The notes beneath the pieces are model-generated. The model worked only from the letters and a program-made list of their open reading frames with translations. It was not told where the DNA came from and made no database searches. A DNA stretch of 64,000 nt from Rodentolepis nana (Eukaryota > Platyhelminthes > Cestoda > Cyclophyllidea > Hymenolepididae). Every line of letters starts with the position of its first letter. Within the stretch, counting starts at the first letter, position 1. The DNA lies in contig UZAE01012046.1 of NCBI GenBank assembly GCA_900617975.1, positions 7,136 to 71,135 of the forward strand, read 5' to 3'. Positions 22,285-35,364 of the stretch are shown here, in pieces. The translations under genes were made by a program, and so were the position numbers.

Positions 22285-22457
22285 ATCTATTCAATTATAT
22301 TTACCGGGAAATTAACACAGAACGTAGTTATTAGATACTCTTTTGCCGACTCTGGCCCTGTAAAGACAGTTGATTATTGTTTGATCGAGAGGTCCCTGCA
22401 GTACTGACATCATCTACTTCATAACGTGATCAGCATCGCGACTGCACGTTCCACACA
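22285..22457 (-). repeat. Family A LTR-like repeat, 5' part, inverted
   Basis: Reverse-complemented, it begins TGTGTGGAACGTGCAGTCGC and follows the 25762 copy through the gatcacgttatgaagta, gacctct, aatcaa, ccagagt and atttccc words. Its 3' half cannot be traced. The outer end is at 22457. Confidence 0.55.
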
Positions 22458-23665
22458 ATTTGACTGTGTGTGAGAGTTGAGTGATTTGTAGTTGAAGAAG
22501 GAACCTAAATTTTCGAACTCCCTTGAGTCCCAAGAGTATTTACCCTCTTACTTTTTGTCAGTTTAAACCTTTGAACTTGAAAATTAATTTCAGATTTCGT
22601 CATGAAGTCAAGTCTTTCAATTTATTACCCCAGGAGTAATGGAAAGCAGTGTTCCCGAACACGGTACCTACGCATCATGACTTTTCTCCTGTTCCCAGAA
22701 ATCGTTACCGCTTTGGATTGATAATTGCTAATTGAACTCATTAAGAGTGTTTTAATGGTCTTTTTAAAGCTCTTCTCAGGAGATAATTATCAAAGTCCAC
22801 TTCCGCACTTCCTTTTGAAGAAAAATCTTCCACCCTATCGTATTCATCTGGTAAACAAGGAAATTTTATAACAGCGATTCTCTCGCTGCCAAATTTAGGC
22901 GCTTGGAGTCAATTGCGAATGGGGATTTTATTAAAGCTCTCCCACCCCAATGACATGCATATAATCAGTACTTGTCATTTATCCCTCGTAACAGCATGGA
23001 GCTATTTGAAAGTTCATAAATTTTTATATCCAATGGGCAAAATTTAATTTCAAAGTACTTACAATCATTTTCACCTTTGTCGTTGGCATAGGTAATGTAG
23101 CTAGTGTCACAAATTTTAACAGTTTAATTTAATGAGAGAGTTCATATGGAAGTAGGTTAAATAAGGACTTATCTTCGGGTGAAATTGGCACTCAGCAAAG
23201 TATTTCAAGTTAGAACAAGTTGGTTCGGGACACAGCAGTAACTGATCAAGCCAGGAGCGATTCATATATTAGTAAAAAGAGTAATTTTGGCCATTTTTAT
23301 TATTGACACAGTGGAATAAAGGTTTTGTCAGCTAGCAAATTTCTGCATATGCGTTTTGGTCAGCTTGCCGACGATTTCACTTCCCAAAGGTACTTGCTAA
23401 GAGCCCATGCAAATGAAACGATTTTTAGCTTTTAGGTATCTTTTGGGATATTATATAGGCATTCTTATAAAATACATAAATCGCACCTACTATGAGACGT
23501 TCAAACGAATTATGAGTTTGAGAGACGTCTGATTTTCTATTTGTTTAATGCAGTGCAAATTTTTCTATTACACTCACTTTGCTGTCAGAACACGCTCACA
23601 TGAAAAGATCAACGCTTTTACAACTGTTTGGCGCGTTTTACGCAGAAATATCTTCGACCAACGTT
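22458..23665. other. Non-coding stretch, nothing recognised
   Basis: No convincing ORF or repeat copy between the LTR fragment and the next SINE. Confidence 0.3.
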
Positions 23666-23682
23666 TATGTTTTACTTGATTT

Positions 23683-24000
23683 GGGGTGTGCGATGGACTT
23701 ACCTCCACGTGGTGCACCCTGGGTAACGTATACTCATACGGCAAAAAATCTATTAACCGGCAGTCGACATCTGGCTTCTAACTACGATCACCCCACTGTA
23801 TGTCATATTCGACTACTTCCACAGTATTCTTCCTACCTTTTTCTACCTTTGTGTCTCTCTTTTATATCTTTGAAACACTCTTCTGTTCCACTCTCACTCT
23901 CGAATTTTTCCCCTTTGATATTTCTTCTCCTCTGTGAGGCCTGAAATCACCTAAAGGGCTAATGAAACTATCAAAATGTCTGCCATTTGTTATAAATAAA
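23683..24000 (+). repeat. Family B SINE-like retroposon, full length
   Basis: Flanked by perfect 17-bp repeats TATGTTTTACTTGATTT at 23666-23682 and 24001-24017. Starts ggggtgtgcgatggacttacc and ends tttgttataaataaa. The 23579-23944 open frame that crosses it is a by-product of the repeat, not a gene. Confidence 0.9.
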
Positions 24001-24017
24001 TATGTTTTACTTGATTT

Positions 24018-25761
24018 CCAACTACACGGACGTTGTATAAACCATTCAGAGTAAAAGCATGATTTCCTTTATACGAAACCACATGATTCAAAAATGCCAG
24101 AGGATAAACTAGTATGCTTAATACAAACTTATAGCCTATTTAAACGAGGAAAATGTTTAAAATTTCTAATATTATGGGAATTGGAGGCAAAAAACTTCCC
24201 GGTTACATTATTTACCATTTAAAGCACATAAATTCTATTTTTCGTGGTTGGCCACGCCATTTCCATTCATCTAAAATACGTTACAGGTAGATGAGATCGG
24301 CAAATTGAAAGGTTTGAAATTCTTTCAACATTGGAGAGCTTTTTTCCCATTTCACATGACCTTATTCCTTTCAAATGAAAATTTTCAGTATTTACCTACT
24401 TAGAATGGTTTAATATTTGCTTGGTTTAGGGGAAAAACGTGTAGGTCGCAATTAACTGAAAACCCATGTTATGAAAAATGCCAATATCTCAAACCTTCCT
24501 GTAGGTAACTGATAACCTTCGCTGCAGGTCTAAATTATAGCTATTTATTGGGTAGTCATTGAATGCAGTAACCTTTCGGTTTGTGATTATGCAGGCTGAA
24601 ATGCCATTATAGCAGCATTAGTCATTGTGATAATGTAAACGATATGCGATTTTTTTCGGATGTAAATCTTTAGATTTTTAGAAGGATAAACCAATAGGTA
24701 GAATATTGATTTTAGCCTAATTATTTAACAGGTTGCTTTTGATCTTCAGTGCATTATTGGGGCGAAAGCTTTATTAAGAGCAGAGGGGATTCTCACTGAA
24801 TGAAATGTGGAAAATAAGGAATTACACGTAGAGATGGAGGCTTAGCACGGATATCATTACTAACGCATAATGAAACTTCAGTCTGAATAGATCAACTATG
24901 CTGATCACGGATCCGGTGACGAAGATGGATTAGTTCAGCAATAGATGCTAATGTTAGTTATTGAGAGTAAAAGTTTTCTTGCGCAGTGAATATTCTTCGA
25001 TGTTAATTAAATTTGAAGTTAAAAAAAACTTTTCCATTTCCTATGAGACTGTCACTAGACCCTCGATTCACTATAAGCGCTAGACGCTCCCTGATAATAC
25101 TTTAGACATTTTTCCAATACACTGTTTATTTGTTCAGAGAATATGAAATAACTACAAATTTTTACATTTATTAGTACAGTGCAATATTGGGAAATGTCAC
25201 ATGGGTCTATTCAAATAAGGTACAACAGGGTTATGCATTGAAGAGCTGTTTCTCGGAGTTTAGGTACAAATAAGTACAGAGAAGTTCTGGGAACTAAGTA
25301 AAGTATGATTCTAAATATAATAAGCGGCACTTCAGGGTGATTGGTGGTGGTATATTTAATTTTTATCTTCTTTATGTTATTAGGTGCGCGAAATAAATTA
25401 AGAAACACGCACCAAACAGACTTTTATTCACACAATATAAAAGAGCAAGAATAAGTGTGAGCAATCACACTCACTTAATCCTGAAGACAACTCAGTAGCT
25501 GACCTGAACTCAGTAGAAACTATTCACAAAACTATATATATATATATATATATATATATCATGAAGAAATTTAAAAAGAATTTTTAAGTCCATTAATAGA
25601 GTAAGGACCAGATGTTTCAACGGTGAAAATGGAAGAAAGTAAATATTATTAGGACTCAAGAAAGAGTTTGAAAAAATAAGCTCCTTATTCAACTGTAAAT
25701 TTCTCTGCAAATCGCACAACCCTAATATGCTTAAACTGAGCTATTTCACACCCCCTCAAAC
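24018..25761. other. Non-coding stretch with a (TA)n microsatellite
   Basis: About 14 TA repeats at 25532-25559. No gene or transposon was recognised in the rest. Confidence 0.4.
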
Positions 25762-26037
25762 TGTGTGGAACGTGCAGTCGCGATGCCGATCACGTTATGA
25801 AGTAAATGAGGTCAGGAGTACAGTGACCTCTAGACTAATTAGTAATCAATGGCCATTACATTACCAGAGTACCCAAAACAATATTAAATGACTAGGCCAT
25901 TGTGCTAGTTTCCCATATAGGGGAGACGCGCCATTGAGGCAGCGTTGCTAATTTCGGTAGCCATCATACACGAGTAAATTTTGTCATAGGGTTCACTTAA
26001 GGCAGGTCAGGCCTAATTCGCGTAGCTATCCGCCACA
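25762..26037 (+). repeat. Family A LTR-like repeat
   Basis: Starts TGTGTGGAACGTGCAGTCGC and ends CTATCCGCCACA. Closest by eye to the inverted partial copy at 22285-22457. The flanking four bases (aaac / cctc) do not match. Confidence 0.6.
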
Positions 26038-27017
26038 CCTCCATGATCATATTCGAGAATGAGATTTCCTTACTTTGATGTTTCTAGCTTACAAAGATGC
26101 TAACTAATCTTTTATATTCGAACTTTTTTAAGGAAAAAGTTATCTGTTTTTCCCTCCCGAATTGTCTGACTAAAAACCACAACAATTCACGAAACACTAT
26201 TTTATTAAATAATGGGCGATTTTAGAATTCCTAAGCGCACTAGAAGCTTCATAGAAGCTTGAAATCCAGGAAGATCGAATATAGCGTATGGAAATTTAGC
26301 TTTACTTTCGTTTTTAATTGCTTAAATTTGCGATTAAACTTATATTAACATTTAAATAATCGAAATAAAATGATAAATTGCTATATAAAATCTTCTTTGG
26401 CAAACTAGTTTATCTGATTAAGGTTAATTCATCATAGAGATTTGGCTAACAAAAAGAGTTTTTGGAATGCCTCATGAATTTTTCATAATTAAAAGTGCTG
26501 GTACTTTATAATTGATAAATACTTTCAAAAAAACTGGATAAAGAATTAACTAACACTATTTAAATGGATTATAAAATTCTTAGACCACTTAATCAATCCT
26601 ATTTTATTAAATATGCATGTCCAAGCCAATTTTTGGGAATAAAGAAAGTGGACATGAAGGGGTATCAGATTATTTGAAACACTCCTCATATTATAAAATG
26701 ATTTTAAAATTTACAATTATAAGCGACTACTTTAACATTTAGTCAGTTGGAGTAGTTTGAACCGAGGTTAACCGAGCATATTGAAGACGGCTAATTGTTG
26801 CACCAACATTTTCATTGGGTGCTCAAAAGTGGCTGGGAAAAGATGGATGTTTACGTGAAAAAATATCTATAACATTCGTTGTTAATATTTATGTCATGTA
26901 TAATAAAATGGTTAGTGATAAATTACGTTATTATTTTTGAAACTTAAAGGTGATTCTAAAAGAGTACACGGCGTGTATGAAGTTCTCTTGGCTCTGTTGT
27001 ATTGGGAAGTTTATTCT
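26038..27017. other. Non-coding stretch, nothing recognised
   Basis: Very AT-rich, without a credible ORF. Confidence 0.3.
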
Positions 27018-27031
27018 TTAGTATGACTAAT

Positions 27032-27216
27032 TCATTCATTTATATCAAGTTGTAAGCTTTATGACAGGCATAAAGTTAGAGAAAAAGGTGAGGTGAGTAC
27101 TGTGAAAGTGGTCGAATATGACATACAGTGGGGTGATGGTAGTTTGAAATGAGAAGTCAACTGCTGGTTAATAGACTTTTTGCCGTATGACTATACGTAA
27201 GTCTATAGCACATCCC
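27032..27216 (-). repeat. Family B SINE-like retroposon, internally deleted
   Basis: Flanked by 14-bp repeats TTAGTATGACTAAT (27018-27031) and TTAGTATGAGTAAT (27217-27230), one mismatch. A block after the tail and the middle of the head are missing, but the end gtaagtctatagcac is kept. Confidence 0.8.
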
Positions 27217-27230
27217 TTAGTATGAGTAAT

Positions 27231-28383
27231 AGATGTTTTTAAAGAAGGTTAGAACCTCTGAACTGGAGCCAAATACATTTAAGTAAAAGATACGTTATTG
27301 TATCAAATACCCGATCATTGAAATAAACCTAAGTAGAGAGGTGAGAAGCCCAAGTACTCATATTTTTAATCGTACCGTTGGTGGGGTTGAATTAAATGAA
27401 TTTCTAGACGCCAAATACTAAGCTGTAAGCAATTAATTAAGGATTAACTGCAATCAGTATTATCAAGTGATATTGGGGAAATTTTCCATCATTTTCATTC
27501 TTTAATATCTAATGGGGAAAGATGTTTTGAGTTTTTAAACCAATCTTTGTCTACGAAATAGTTAATCTTCCCTAACAAAGTAGAACAGAAATTATTTTCT
27601 GCGCATTCTAAAGTAAAGGCTCACGTGACGATGAACGGTGGTGAGCTTCAATTTCGCCTGTGTCGAGTTATCTCAGTGGGTCTCATTAGCTTGTCTTTCG
27701 TTTTTGATTGACAAATAAATGGCTGTGTGGCGCCTAAACTAGACCAGACTAATTAGTTTTCCATCTTTCTATGATAATAGTTTTGCTTGGTACGCAGTTA
27801 TGGCTTGTTAACTAGCTCTCCACATCCAAATCTCCCTCCCTTTCGCGATTCTCATTTTCCTCACACTTACCATAAATATTTCTCCTCTGAATAGACTTTT
27901 ACTTGTGATATTCTGTAAGCAATTAAAATCAATAAATTTAATGAGATATCTCACAGTTTTAATTGGCGGTATTAGTCTGCATTAATGCAAGCTTAAAATT
28001 TATTTCAAGTTGAAAAATTCATATAAAGCCCGTTTAATGTACAACTAAGAAGGGTACGCTCGCTGAATAATTTAAGCTAAGCAAAATGATCCTTCATTAA
28101 TCATACGCTGTTTTCACCAAATCCCCTTTTATTGCAGATGTAAAGCATAAAGTAGGCGGCATTTTACTTTTAAATAGACAGAACCATAAAGCCCATTTTA
28201 GTTGAGAAAAGACAGTCGGATTATTATGATAATTCGTTTTAAAATCAATCTGCTTATATTACACGTTGCTCTTAGTCACTTTAATAACTCGACATATATA
28301 ATTTGTTCATGAAATCCAATTCCGCTTTGAGTGAATGCAACTTAGAGGAGGCTTTAATTTATAGGTTAAAACGATCCATAACC
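27231..28383. other. Non-coding stretch
   Basis: No gene seen. The part around 27600-27850 is less AT-rich than its surroundings and may be an old element, but it matches neither family convincingly. Confidence 0.3.
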
Positions 28384-28387
28384 ACCC

Positions 28388-28719
28388 TGTGGGACACGTC
28401 ATCGCATGCGTGTACACATAGGCTTGAGGTGCGGCCGTACAACTTCGCGTACTGATTGAGGACAAGAGCACGCAGCCAATAGCAGCTCAATGACCCTCAT
28501 TTGTTTTATCAAATCCGCCATGTTGTATGACTGGTTTCCTTCCTGTAAACACTTTATCCGTGATATACGTCTCGAATAAACGTGCTCCGTGCTACATGTC
28601 TGTTTCCTTTATAGCTGGGCTATAGCTTAGCTGGCTCTGGGAGTCTAGCTAGATGTTGGAGAATTTGCCATAGAGATTTCTGAGTCAGTCAGGCTTTACT
28701 AAGGTAGCAATCCGCTACA
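28388..28719 (+). repeat. Family A LTR-like repeat, reference copy
   Basis: 332 bp, from TGTGGGACACGTCATCGC to GCAATCCGCTACA, with a perfect 4-bp target duplication ACCC at 28384-28387 and 28720-28723. It has a TG..CA outline, a TATA-like stretch near tcctgtaaacactttatcc, and an AATAAA within cgaataaacgtgctccgtg. This is the layout of a retroelement LTR with U3, R and U5. No primer-binding site, polypurine tract, gag or pol follows, so it is a solo LTR or a TRIM remnant. Confidence 0.85.
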
Positions 28720-28723
28720 ACCC

Positions 28724-31700
28724 CAATCGAAGGAATAAGAATGCAGTTTGAACTCTGAAAAGTGATCTACTAATTTAACAAATAAATCGGTTTATTTTTA
28801 ACTCGAACACAAAAATTCAAGCTAACCATGATTTGTTAACACCCCGCATGACTCTTAACATCTAACATGTTATTGGTTAATCGATTACAGTTATGTCAAC
28901 TTTATCGAAAGCTGGAAAACTAAAATGTCTTTTTTGTCGTTTCGAGTCAATCCAAAAGTCTGTTAAACCAAAATGTTGCTGATATTCTTCATGTCCAGAC
29001 CCCTTCGTTAATAAAATAAACGAATGAGAAATTTTAAAATTATTTTATTAAATTAGTATCCACAAATCTACAACCGTCTTTCTGATTCTACCTATAATTA
29101 GCAATGATATATCGTGCCATTCCTTAAATCAATGGGTTCCTTCTCTTGGAAAATAGCAGAATAGCAAATCCTGTCACTGCTTTCTGCCAAGTTTCGGGTT
29201 TCTTCCCATGCTTATACCGACTTTTGGTGCTTTCATTACGTTATTTTTAACTTCTCTTATTGATATCTAAAATAACTTTTAATTTGGAGTTTATTGGGTT
29301 CTGATTTTGATAAATTCATATTTCTCACAGCCAACTTTTTTCAAATAAAGTCTCAGACAACTGACATTAGAAAGAGTAAAAATGATAGCATTCCACAAAC
29401 TCGATAACTATTTATTTATTTGAAGCACAATTCATTTTACGCCATTGATTTGTTGTCAACTGAAAAAGATTGATCCAGTTAGTGATAGCCATTTGACATA
29501 GCATCCGCTGTGACAGAATGTGATTAATCAGAGTGCGGCCTTGAAACTCCCCATGCGGTGAAATACTCCACTAGTGATACGGATATATACCGATGGCCAC
29601 CAAATCGAATTGCATTTTCTGATTAGGTGTCTAAAAATTTGAACGTATTTCATCAATGAAAAGACGTGTGGGAACGCTTATACTAAAAATTAGAATGGTA
29701 ATAAAACTAAAATTAATTAGCATGGAAAATAACAGAAAATGCTCTGCTCGGCACTAAATGAGCCATTATATAAAAAGGAACTTTAAGTGTAAGAAACGGA
29801 AATGCAACCTTCGCAATTGGCTCATACTGGAAAAATTTACACTAAAATGTAGGAATAAATTAATTCTCGGATAATATTTTGGTTGATAAAAGGAACAAAT
29901 TCTGCTACTTCCCGTATTTCCAAAAAAGGGAAATTTTATGACAATCCATCAAAGAAGAGGTGATAAAGTTTTCGAGTCCAACTCTCTAGATAAGACTGTA
30001 AGACCTACTTGAAACTTCTTTGCAATTTCGATTTAGGATAGTACAATTGATTGGTATAAAAAATGGTTATTAAAAATAGATTATTTAAAAACTCAGTGAA
30101 ATTATGAACTGTCTCATTTATTTATGCAATGCAGAGACTCTGATGATAACTTTTAGTTTGTCCAGCAATAGAGTAATACTCGTTTTTTTAGTGCGAAACT
30201 AACAGTTTACCAAATGCATAGAGTGAGTGAACACAATCCATTTATCACACCTTCGTGAATGCCCATTTTCAGACCCAAACTTTTTCAGTTGACGCTGATG
30301 ATAGCATCTCTAACAGTGTGCTGCAAAGCTATCGTTTATTTCACTTCTAATATTGAAGCACCCAGTTATTTTATTATGTAAATTGGGTTAAATTATACGC
30401 AAAAAGTCAAAAAATAGTCTAATCAGTGCATATTCATACAAAATAAATATGACCGAGTTTATTAGTAGATGAATGGTTATTCCGCCTGAGTGCACAGAGG
30501 TGATTTTTTTTGTGAAATTGAAACATTTTTCTGAATAAAATACTGAAAACGGTTCGGAATTTTACCGCATTATCTTCCCATTTAAAGGACTGTAGTGGTA
30601 ACTTTGTAATTACGTCATTTTTCTATTTCATTGGAACAATAACGATAAAAGTCGTAAGTAAAAAGTTTGCATTCTATGCCCAAAATTTCTTTGTACGAAA
30701 AAAGAGAATCCCAAAGCTTGTCCCAAATTTGAATTTAATGATTTATCCATTCATCACCGAATCTTGACAAGTGGCAGTTAAGGGAACTCGTTCATCGTCG
30801 ACCCAACGTGAAAATAAATGACAATCTTTTTCAAGAAGTGAAATAAATTATTTATTTATTGCTTTATTTCTTTAGAAATTTTGAGGGAAAAGAAATTGTA
30901 ACTTATAAAATGATTTTTCTTCAACATCTAATGATCGATAAATTTGCATACGTTGTGTTTCAACTTAACCAAGGTTCGTACATCTTAATCGGATTCATGC
31001 TTTAGATGTTCAATCTATTTTACATACCTAAATATCTTCAGAAGTCTTTCCAAAGTAGAATAAAAGTACAGTTGTTTCCGACAATTAATGCTTTGTCGTG
31101 TTAGGTGGCGCGCACGCACACAAACACATATCCGCATTTTGAATTATAATGTAATAATAAATCAAAGAAAATCAACCATAAAACGATGAATTTGTCACAA
31201 TTTACATATAGAGACTCTTTTTCTATGAAATAAGAAGCAAGTAATCAACGACAAAAGGTTTGGCTATCTTAAAATAACAAATTCGTTTCCTTGGAATAAT
31301 AATTCTGCATGAAATTAATGGTATGAAATGTGGCTAGATTAGAAGTTAATGAATAAAAAACAACTTTAGATAAATGTCATGGCAAATATGGCAAAATAAA
31401 TTATTTGCTGGTAAATCTCGATTCCACGCTTATGGCGAATGTCGCAAGAAAACGACTTCATTCTATAGTTCATGCGGTTGAGTGGTTACCTTTTTCCTAG
31501 CTTATAGCATTCTTGCTTTCAGCTGATGACCACAAATCTGGCGCTAATTAAAAGTTACAGGGCTATGATAAATGGGTCGCATGAAACAATCTCTACAATC
31601 CCAGTTTATTGCAAAATACAAAATAAAATATCGGCCAACTGAAAACCTATGAATATTGCTAAATTATAATGTGGATTATTTGCCCATAAAAATATTTTTC

Positions 31701-34700
31701 CTTATCATGATTTTTTTTATGAGAATCCCATATTCAAGATCGCTCTGTCAATTTTGTTAAAAGTTATTGTTTGGAATGTAGCTGGAATGGTAATAGTGGA
31801 TAACGTTGGTCAAAATGAAAGATAATTTTAGAATTGAGTTTTTCGGAACCCTGCGGTTCTACAGCACAGATTAAAGATTTAATTTCCAAATGACCTATAA
31901 TTTTCACAATCTTTGATTTTTCATGCTTTCAATTATTGTATTTCTATTTGAGCCACTTCATCTACTGGTTCTTGGAAGAACAACTAAATTTAATCAATGT
32001 GATTAACTCAAATTGTAAGAACTTTTGGGTTTAAAAATAGTATAGTCAGTAACTGGAGAAGAAGCTGAAAATTCCTTCTTGAATTTAAAGTCAGTCGTGA
32101 TAAATCTGCCTTTATTTGTACCAAATAGTCCTGATAACACCTTCAAGATCACAACCAAAGGGCAAATGCCTGGAGCAGCAACTTTACACAAAATAATAAA
32201 GTATTTAAGCATGGTTCGAGAAAATATTAAATTCAAAGTTAGAATTAGAAATCATTTTGACTTTTTCTGCCAAGACACAAAAGATTTTTCTATGCACTAA
32301 TGCTACAATAATTTAGGCCTTGTCACTCGGTTCAAGAGAAGTTCGACATTTTGGAGTACAGCGCTTGTTAACCACTTGATAGATTTATATCTTTTGCCAA
32401 TCACGTTTGGTAGATTTTTAGTAGTCAAGTTATTATCATGTCGTAATTGTCTAATTTATTTAATGCCCCGGAATGTCATAATAAATGCTTTTTTATTGTG
32501 TTAGTATTCTGAGATATGAATGGTCAATTAGACTTGTTGAATTTGCTTATTTTACTATTTCGACCCCACAAACTCTTGAAAATCTAAAGTCAGTTAATTG
32601 AAGAATCCTAACTAAGTCATTAGTTTCCTTAAGTTGTCTCTCACATAAGTGTCAAATGATAATACCTTTTGGAAAATGATTTTACGTCTTGATTTGCTCT
32701 ACCGTTTCACAATACACTTTTAAGAAGTTTTTAAGAGTGCTTCTCATTACTAATTTTAATAGAGTGGCACAGTATGAGAGTCTGTTTATCTACAAACTCA
32801 AATTTTGATATTGAACCAGTTGTAAGTGCCTAATGAAAACAGCTTATTCAGAAAGTAAAATTGCATATTTCTCTATTGTACACGCTTGTATTTTTTGCGC
32901 ATATTACATTCATAAACTTAACTTTGACAAGCGAACAAGACTCAACTTTCAAGGTGCTCAAATTGCTACTATGATAGAATTTCGAAATGAATAAATAAGT
33001 CCTTATAGGAAACTCCCCACAATCCGGCCTGTTAATCAAATGGATTCGTTTTTGGAAGATTTCCTAATGAGGACATTCGACTATTGCAAGTTAAAAATAA
33101 ATTTTTCCTTTTATCACCAACATATGCTTAGTGTAATATTTATTAAGAAAAGTAAAATATAGTAAAATGAATTGAATTAATCAATATTTTTACCATTGAA
33201 ATTCACTTGAATGCCAAAATTAAAGTTTTTATAAATGAGAACACCCGTTAGAGCATTGACTTTTAATTTTATGTTTGGTTTTTAGTAGTAGTGCTAATTT
33301 TAAGTCAATTTTCCATTAGATATTATTAAAAAGCTCTTCTTTTATATTTGTTGTAAGCGACTGGATGTCTTTAGACAAATGTTAGAACAAAGTGTAATGA
33401 CACTATCCTAAATTCAGTGGTACAAATGAAGTCCACTTTGCCCAGTCGTTTTGACTTTATCACCCCTATCATTTACTCCAGCTTGCAGAGGAAAAACTCA
33501 ATCAATTTTTTTCTACCAATCTGTCACTTTGTATTCTCCTTATAACCGAATTCTAGTTAGTGAATTTCTAAATATAAACACAACCGTTTTCCTAAAAAAG
33601 CGCAGCACAAATAAGAGAATTCTAAAATTAAAGACTTAAAATAGTTCAACATTTTTCACTTGAAAAATATAAAGGCAGTTTTTTATAATTACCTCCGATA
33701 CATGTGCATATATCTTAAATGGATGTCTGTTTTAAGGAACTATAGAGCGCAGTTTTAAAGAACAATTATTTTGAGTACTCTGGTAATAAAAATAGCTTGG
33801 ATACTTGGTTACAACTATTCATTTTACCAAATGCATATGAGGTCTGAGCAGGAAGAACTCCTTTTAATCTTATTGTGTCTTACTTAACTATATTCAGAAG
33901 AATAGAAATTGATTGTGGTGTTATTACAACTTAATAACAAGGGTTAATTCTATATTGTTTAAAATGATTTATTTTAGATTTCCCAAAATGAATACCTTTT
34001 CATTTACAGATTGCTTGTTGAATAAAATGTTATAATTCGCACAAAGAATATTTTCCTCATCCTGGTAGGTAATTAGTGGTCTTTTGATTGGATCTAACTT
34101 ATTCCCATATTCTGGACAATCAATTGTTAACATTTCTTTATATTTTTGCTTTAGAAGTTTGTGCTACATTTTTGATTAATGGTTCTATTCCAGTGCAGTT
34201 GCATATTAATGAGCACAATGCTCGTGGTGAATAAATTCTAAATTTGGGAACTTTTTACGATTCAATATAACAAAAATATCAACTTACTGTACCGATTTAT
34301 GTTATATGAATTAACAGTGTTGATTTACTATAATTGAACTGCCTCAGTAAGTGAAAAGCTAAAAAGTTATATTTTAAATATTTTATTAAAGTTTTACAAT
34401 CGATTTAAAACTCGAAAACTCAGGGACAAACATTTTGGAATTTTACTTGTTGATGCTTACGATTATGCAATATTTTTCCACCACATTACTAATATGTACA
34501 TAGATATTTGGTTATTATTGCTAATTAGTTGAGATGGTTATCAGACTAATTATAAATTTTGTATACCTTGTCTTCTCTGGATAAGTTTTAATTATATTTA
34601 TTGATGCAATTATTGCTTTATTTTGAAAGAAATATATAATTTATGAAAAATAGACCTATTAATGTAATAGTTGAAGATGAAAAGAAATTAATTGACCTGA

Positions 34701-35018
34701 AGCATAAAAAAACTGCTTATAAAAGTTTTGTCTAAAGCTTTCATGAATTCGGGGAAAATTGTTTATTTATGATTACATGTTGTTTTTTTCCAAGGCTTTA
34801 TTAATAATTTATTGCATCATTAAAAAGGAGATCAAAATATTTACATTCAACTATTTCAACGACGTCAGGCTATACAAAAAATAAAAGGTTTATTTTAAAT
34901 AAAACTTGAAAAAATCAGTATCTTCTAGTCACCCGTTATACAAGTAACAATCTAAGGCACTAAAATGAACCAAATTCTTCTGATCGTTAATTTTTCACGC
35001 AATTAAGCGTTATTGATA
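28724..35018. other. 6.3-kb gene-free AT-rich stretch
   Basis: I see no repeat family copy and no gene. The only notable feature is a pair of overlapping opposite-strand frames at 32003-32300 (77 and 73 codons) without recognisable similarity. They are probably chance frames. Confidence 0.35.
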
Positions 35019-35022
35019 GTTG

Positions 35023-35360
35023 TGTGGGACACTTCATCAATGACCAAATAGAAATCCTGCTATAGAATACTACTCAGAAATATTTAGCTATTAATGTTCA
35101 CACGAATTATGCTAGAGTTATCTGATAACAAATTGCGTTGCCAAACTCAACACTTCGCTATCAATATACGCACCGAATAAACGTATTCCGTGCTACACGT
35201 CTGTTTCCCTAATAGCTGGGCTATAGCTTAGCTTGTTCTGGGAGTCTAGCTGTAGCTGGGCTATAGCTTAGCTTGTTCTGGGAGTCTAGCTAGATATTGG
35301 AGAAACTGCCATAGAGATTTCTGAGTCGGTCAGGCTTTACTAGCGTAGCGATCCGCTACA
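35023..35360 (+). repeat. Family A LTR-like repeat with internal 40-bp duplication
   Basis: 338 bp, TGTGGGACAC to CGATCCGCTACA, with a perfect 4-bp target duplication GTTG at 35019-35022 and 35361-35364. The block starting tagctgggctatagcttagc occurs twice in tandem (from 35213 and 35253), inflating a copy whose 5' half has diverged from the 28388 copy. Confidence 0.85.
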
Positions 35361-35364
35361 GTTG

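Noticed and set aside
23579..23944. 121-codon plus-strand ORF
   Set aside because: Most of it is the sense strand of a family B SINE; other copies are not open in this frame.
28388..28719. Hammerhead ribozyme in the LTR-like unit (retrozyme idea)
   Set aside because: The length and 4-bp duplications prompted the check, but no CTGATGA core with a following GAAA and cleavage triplet was found in the copies.
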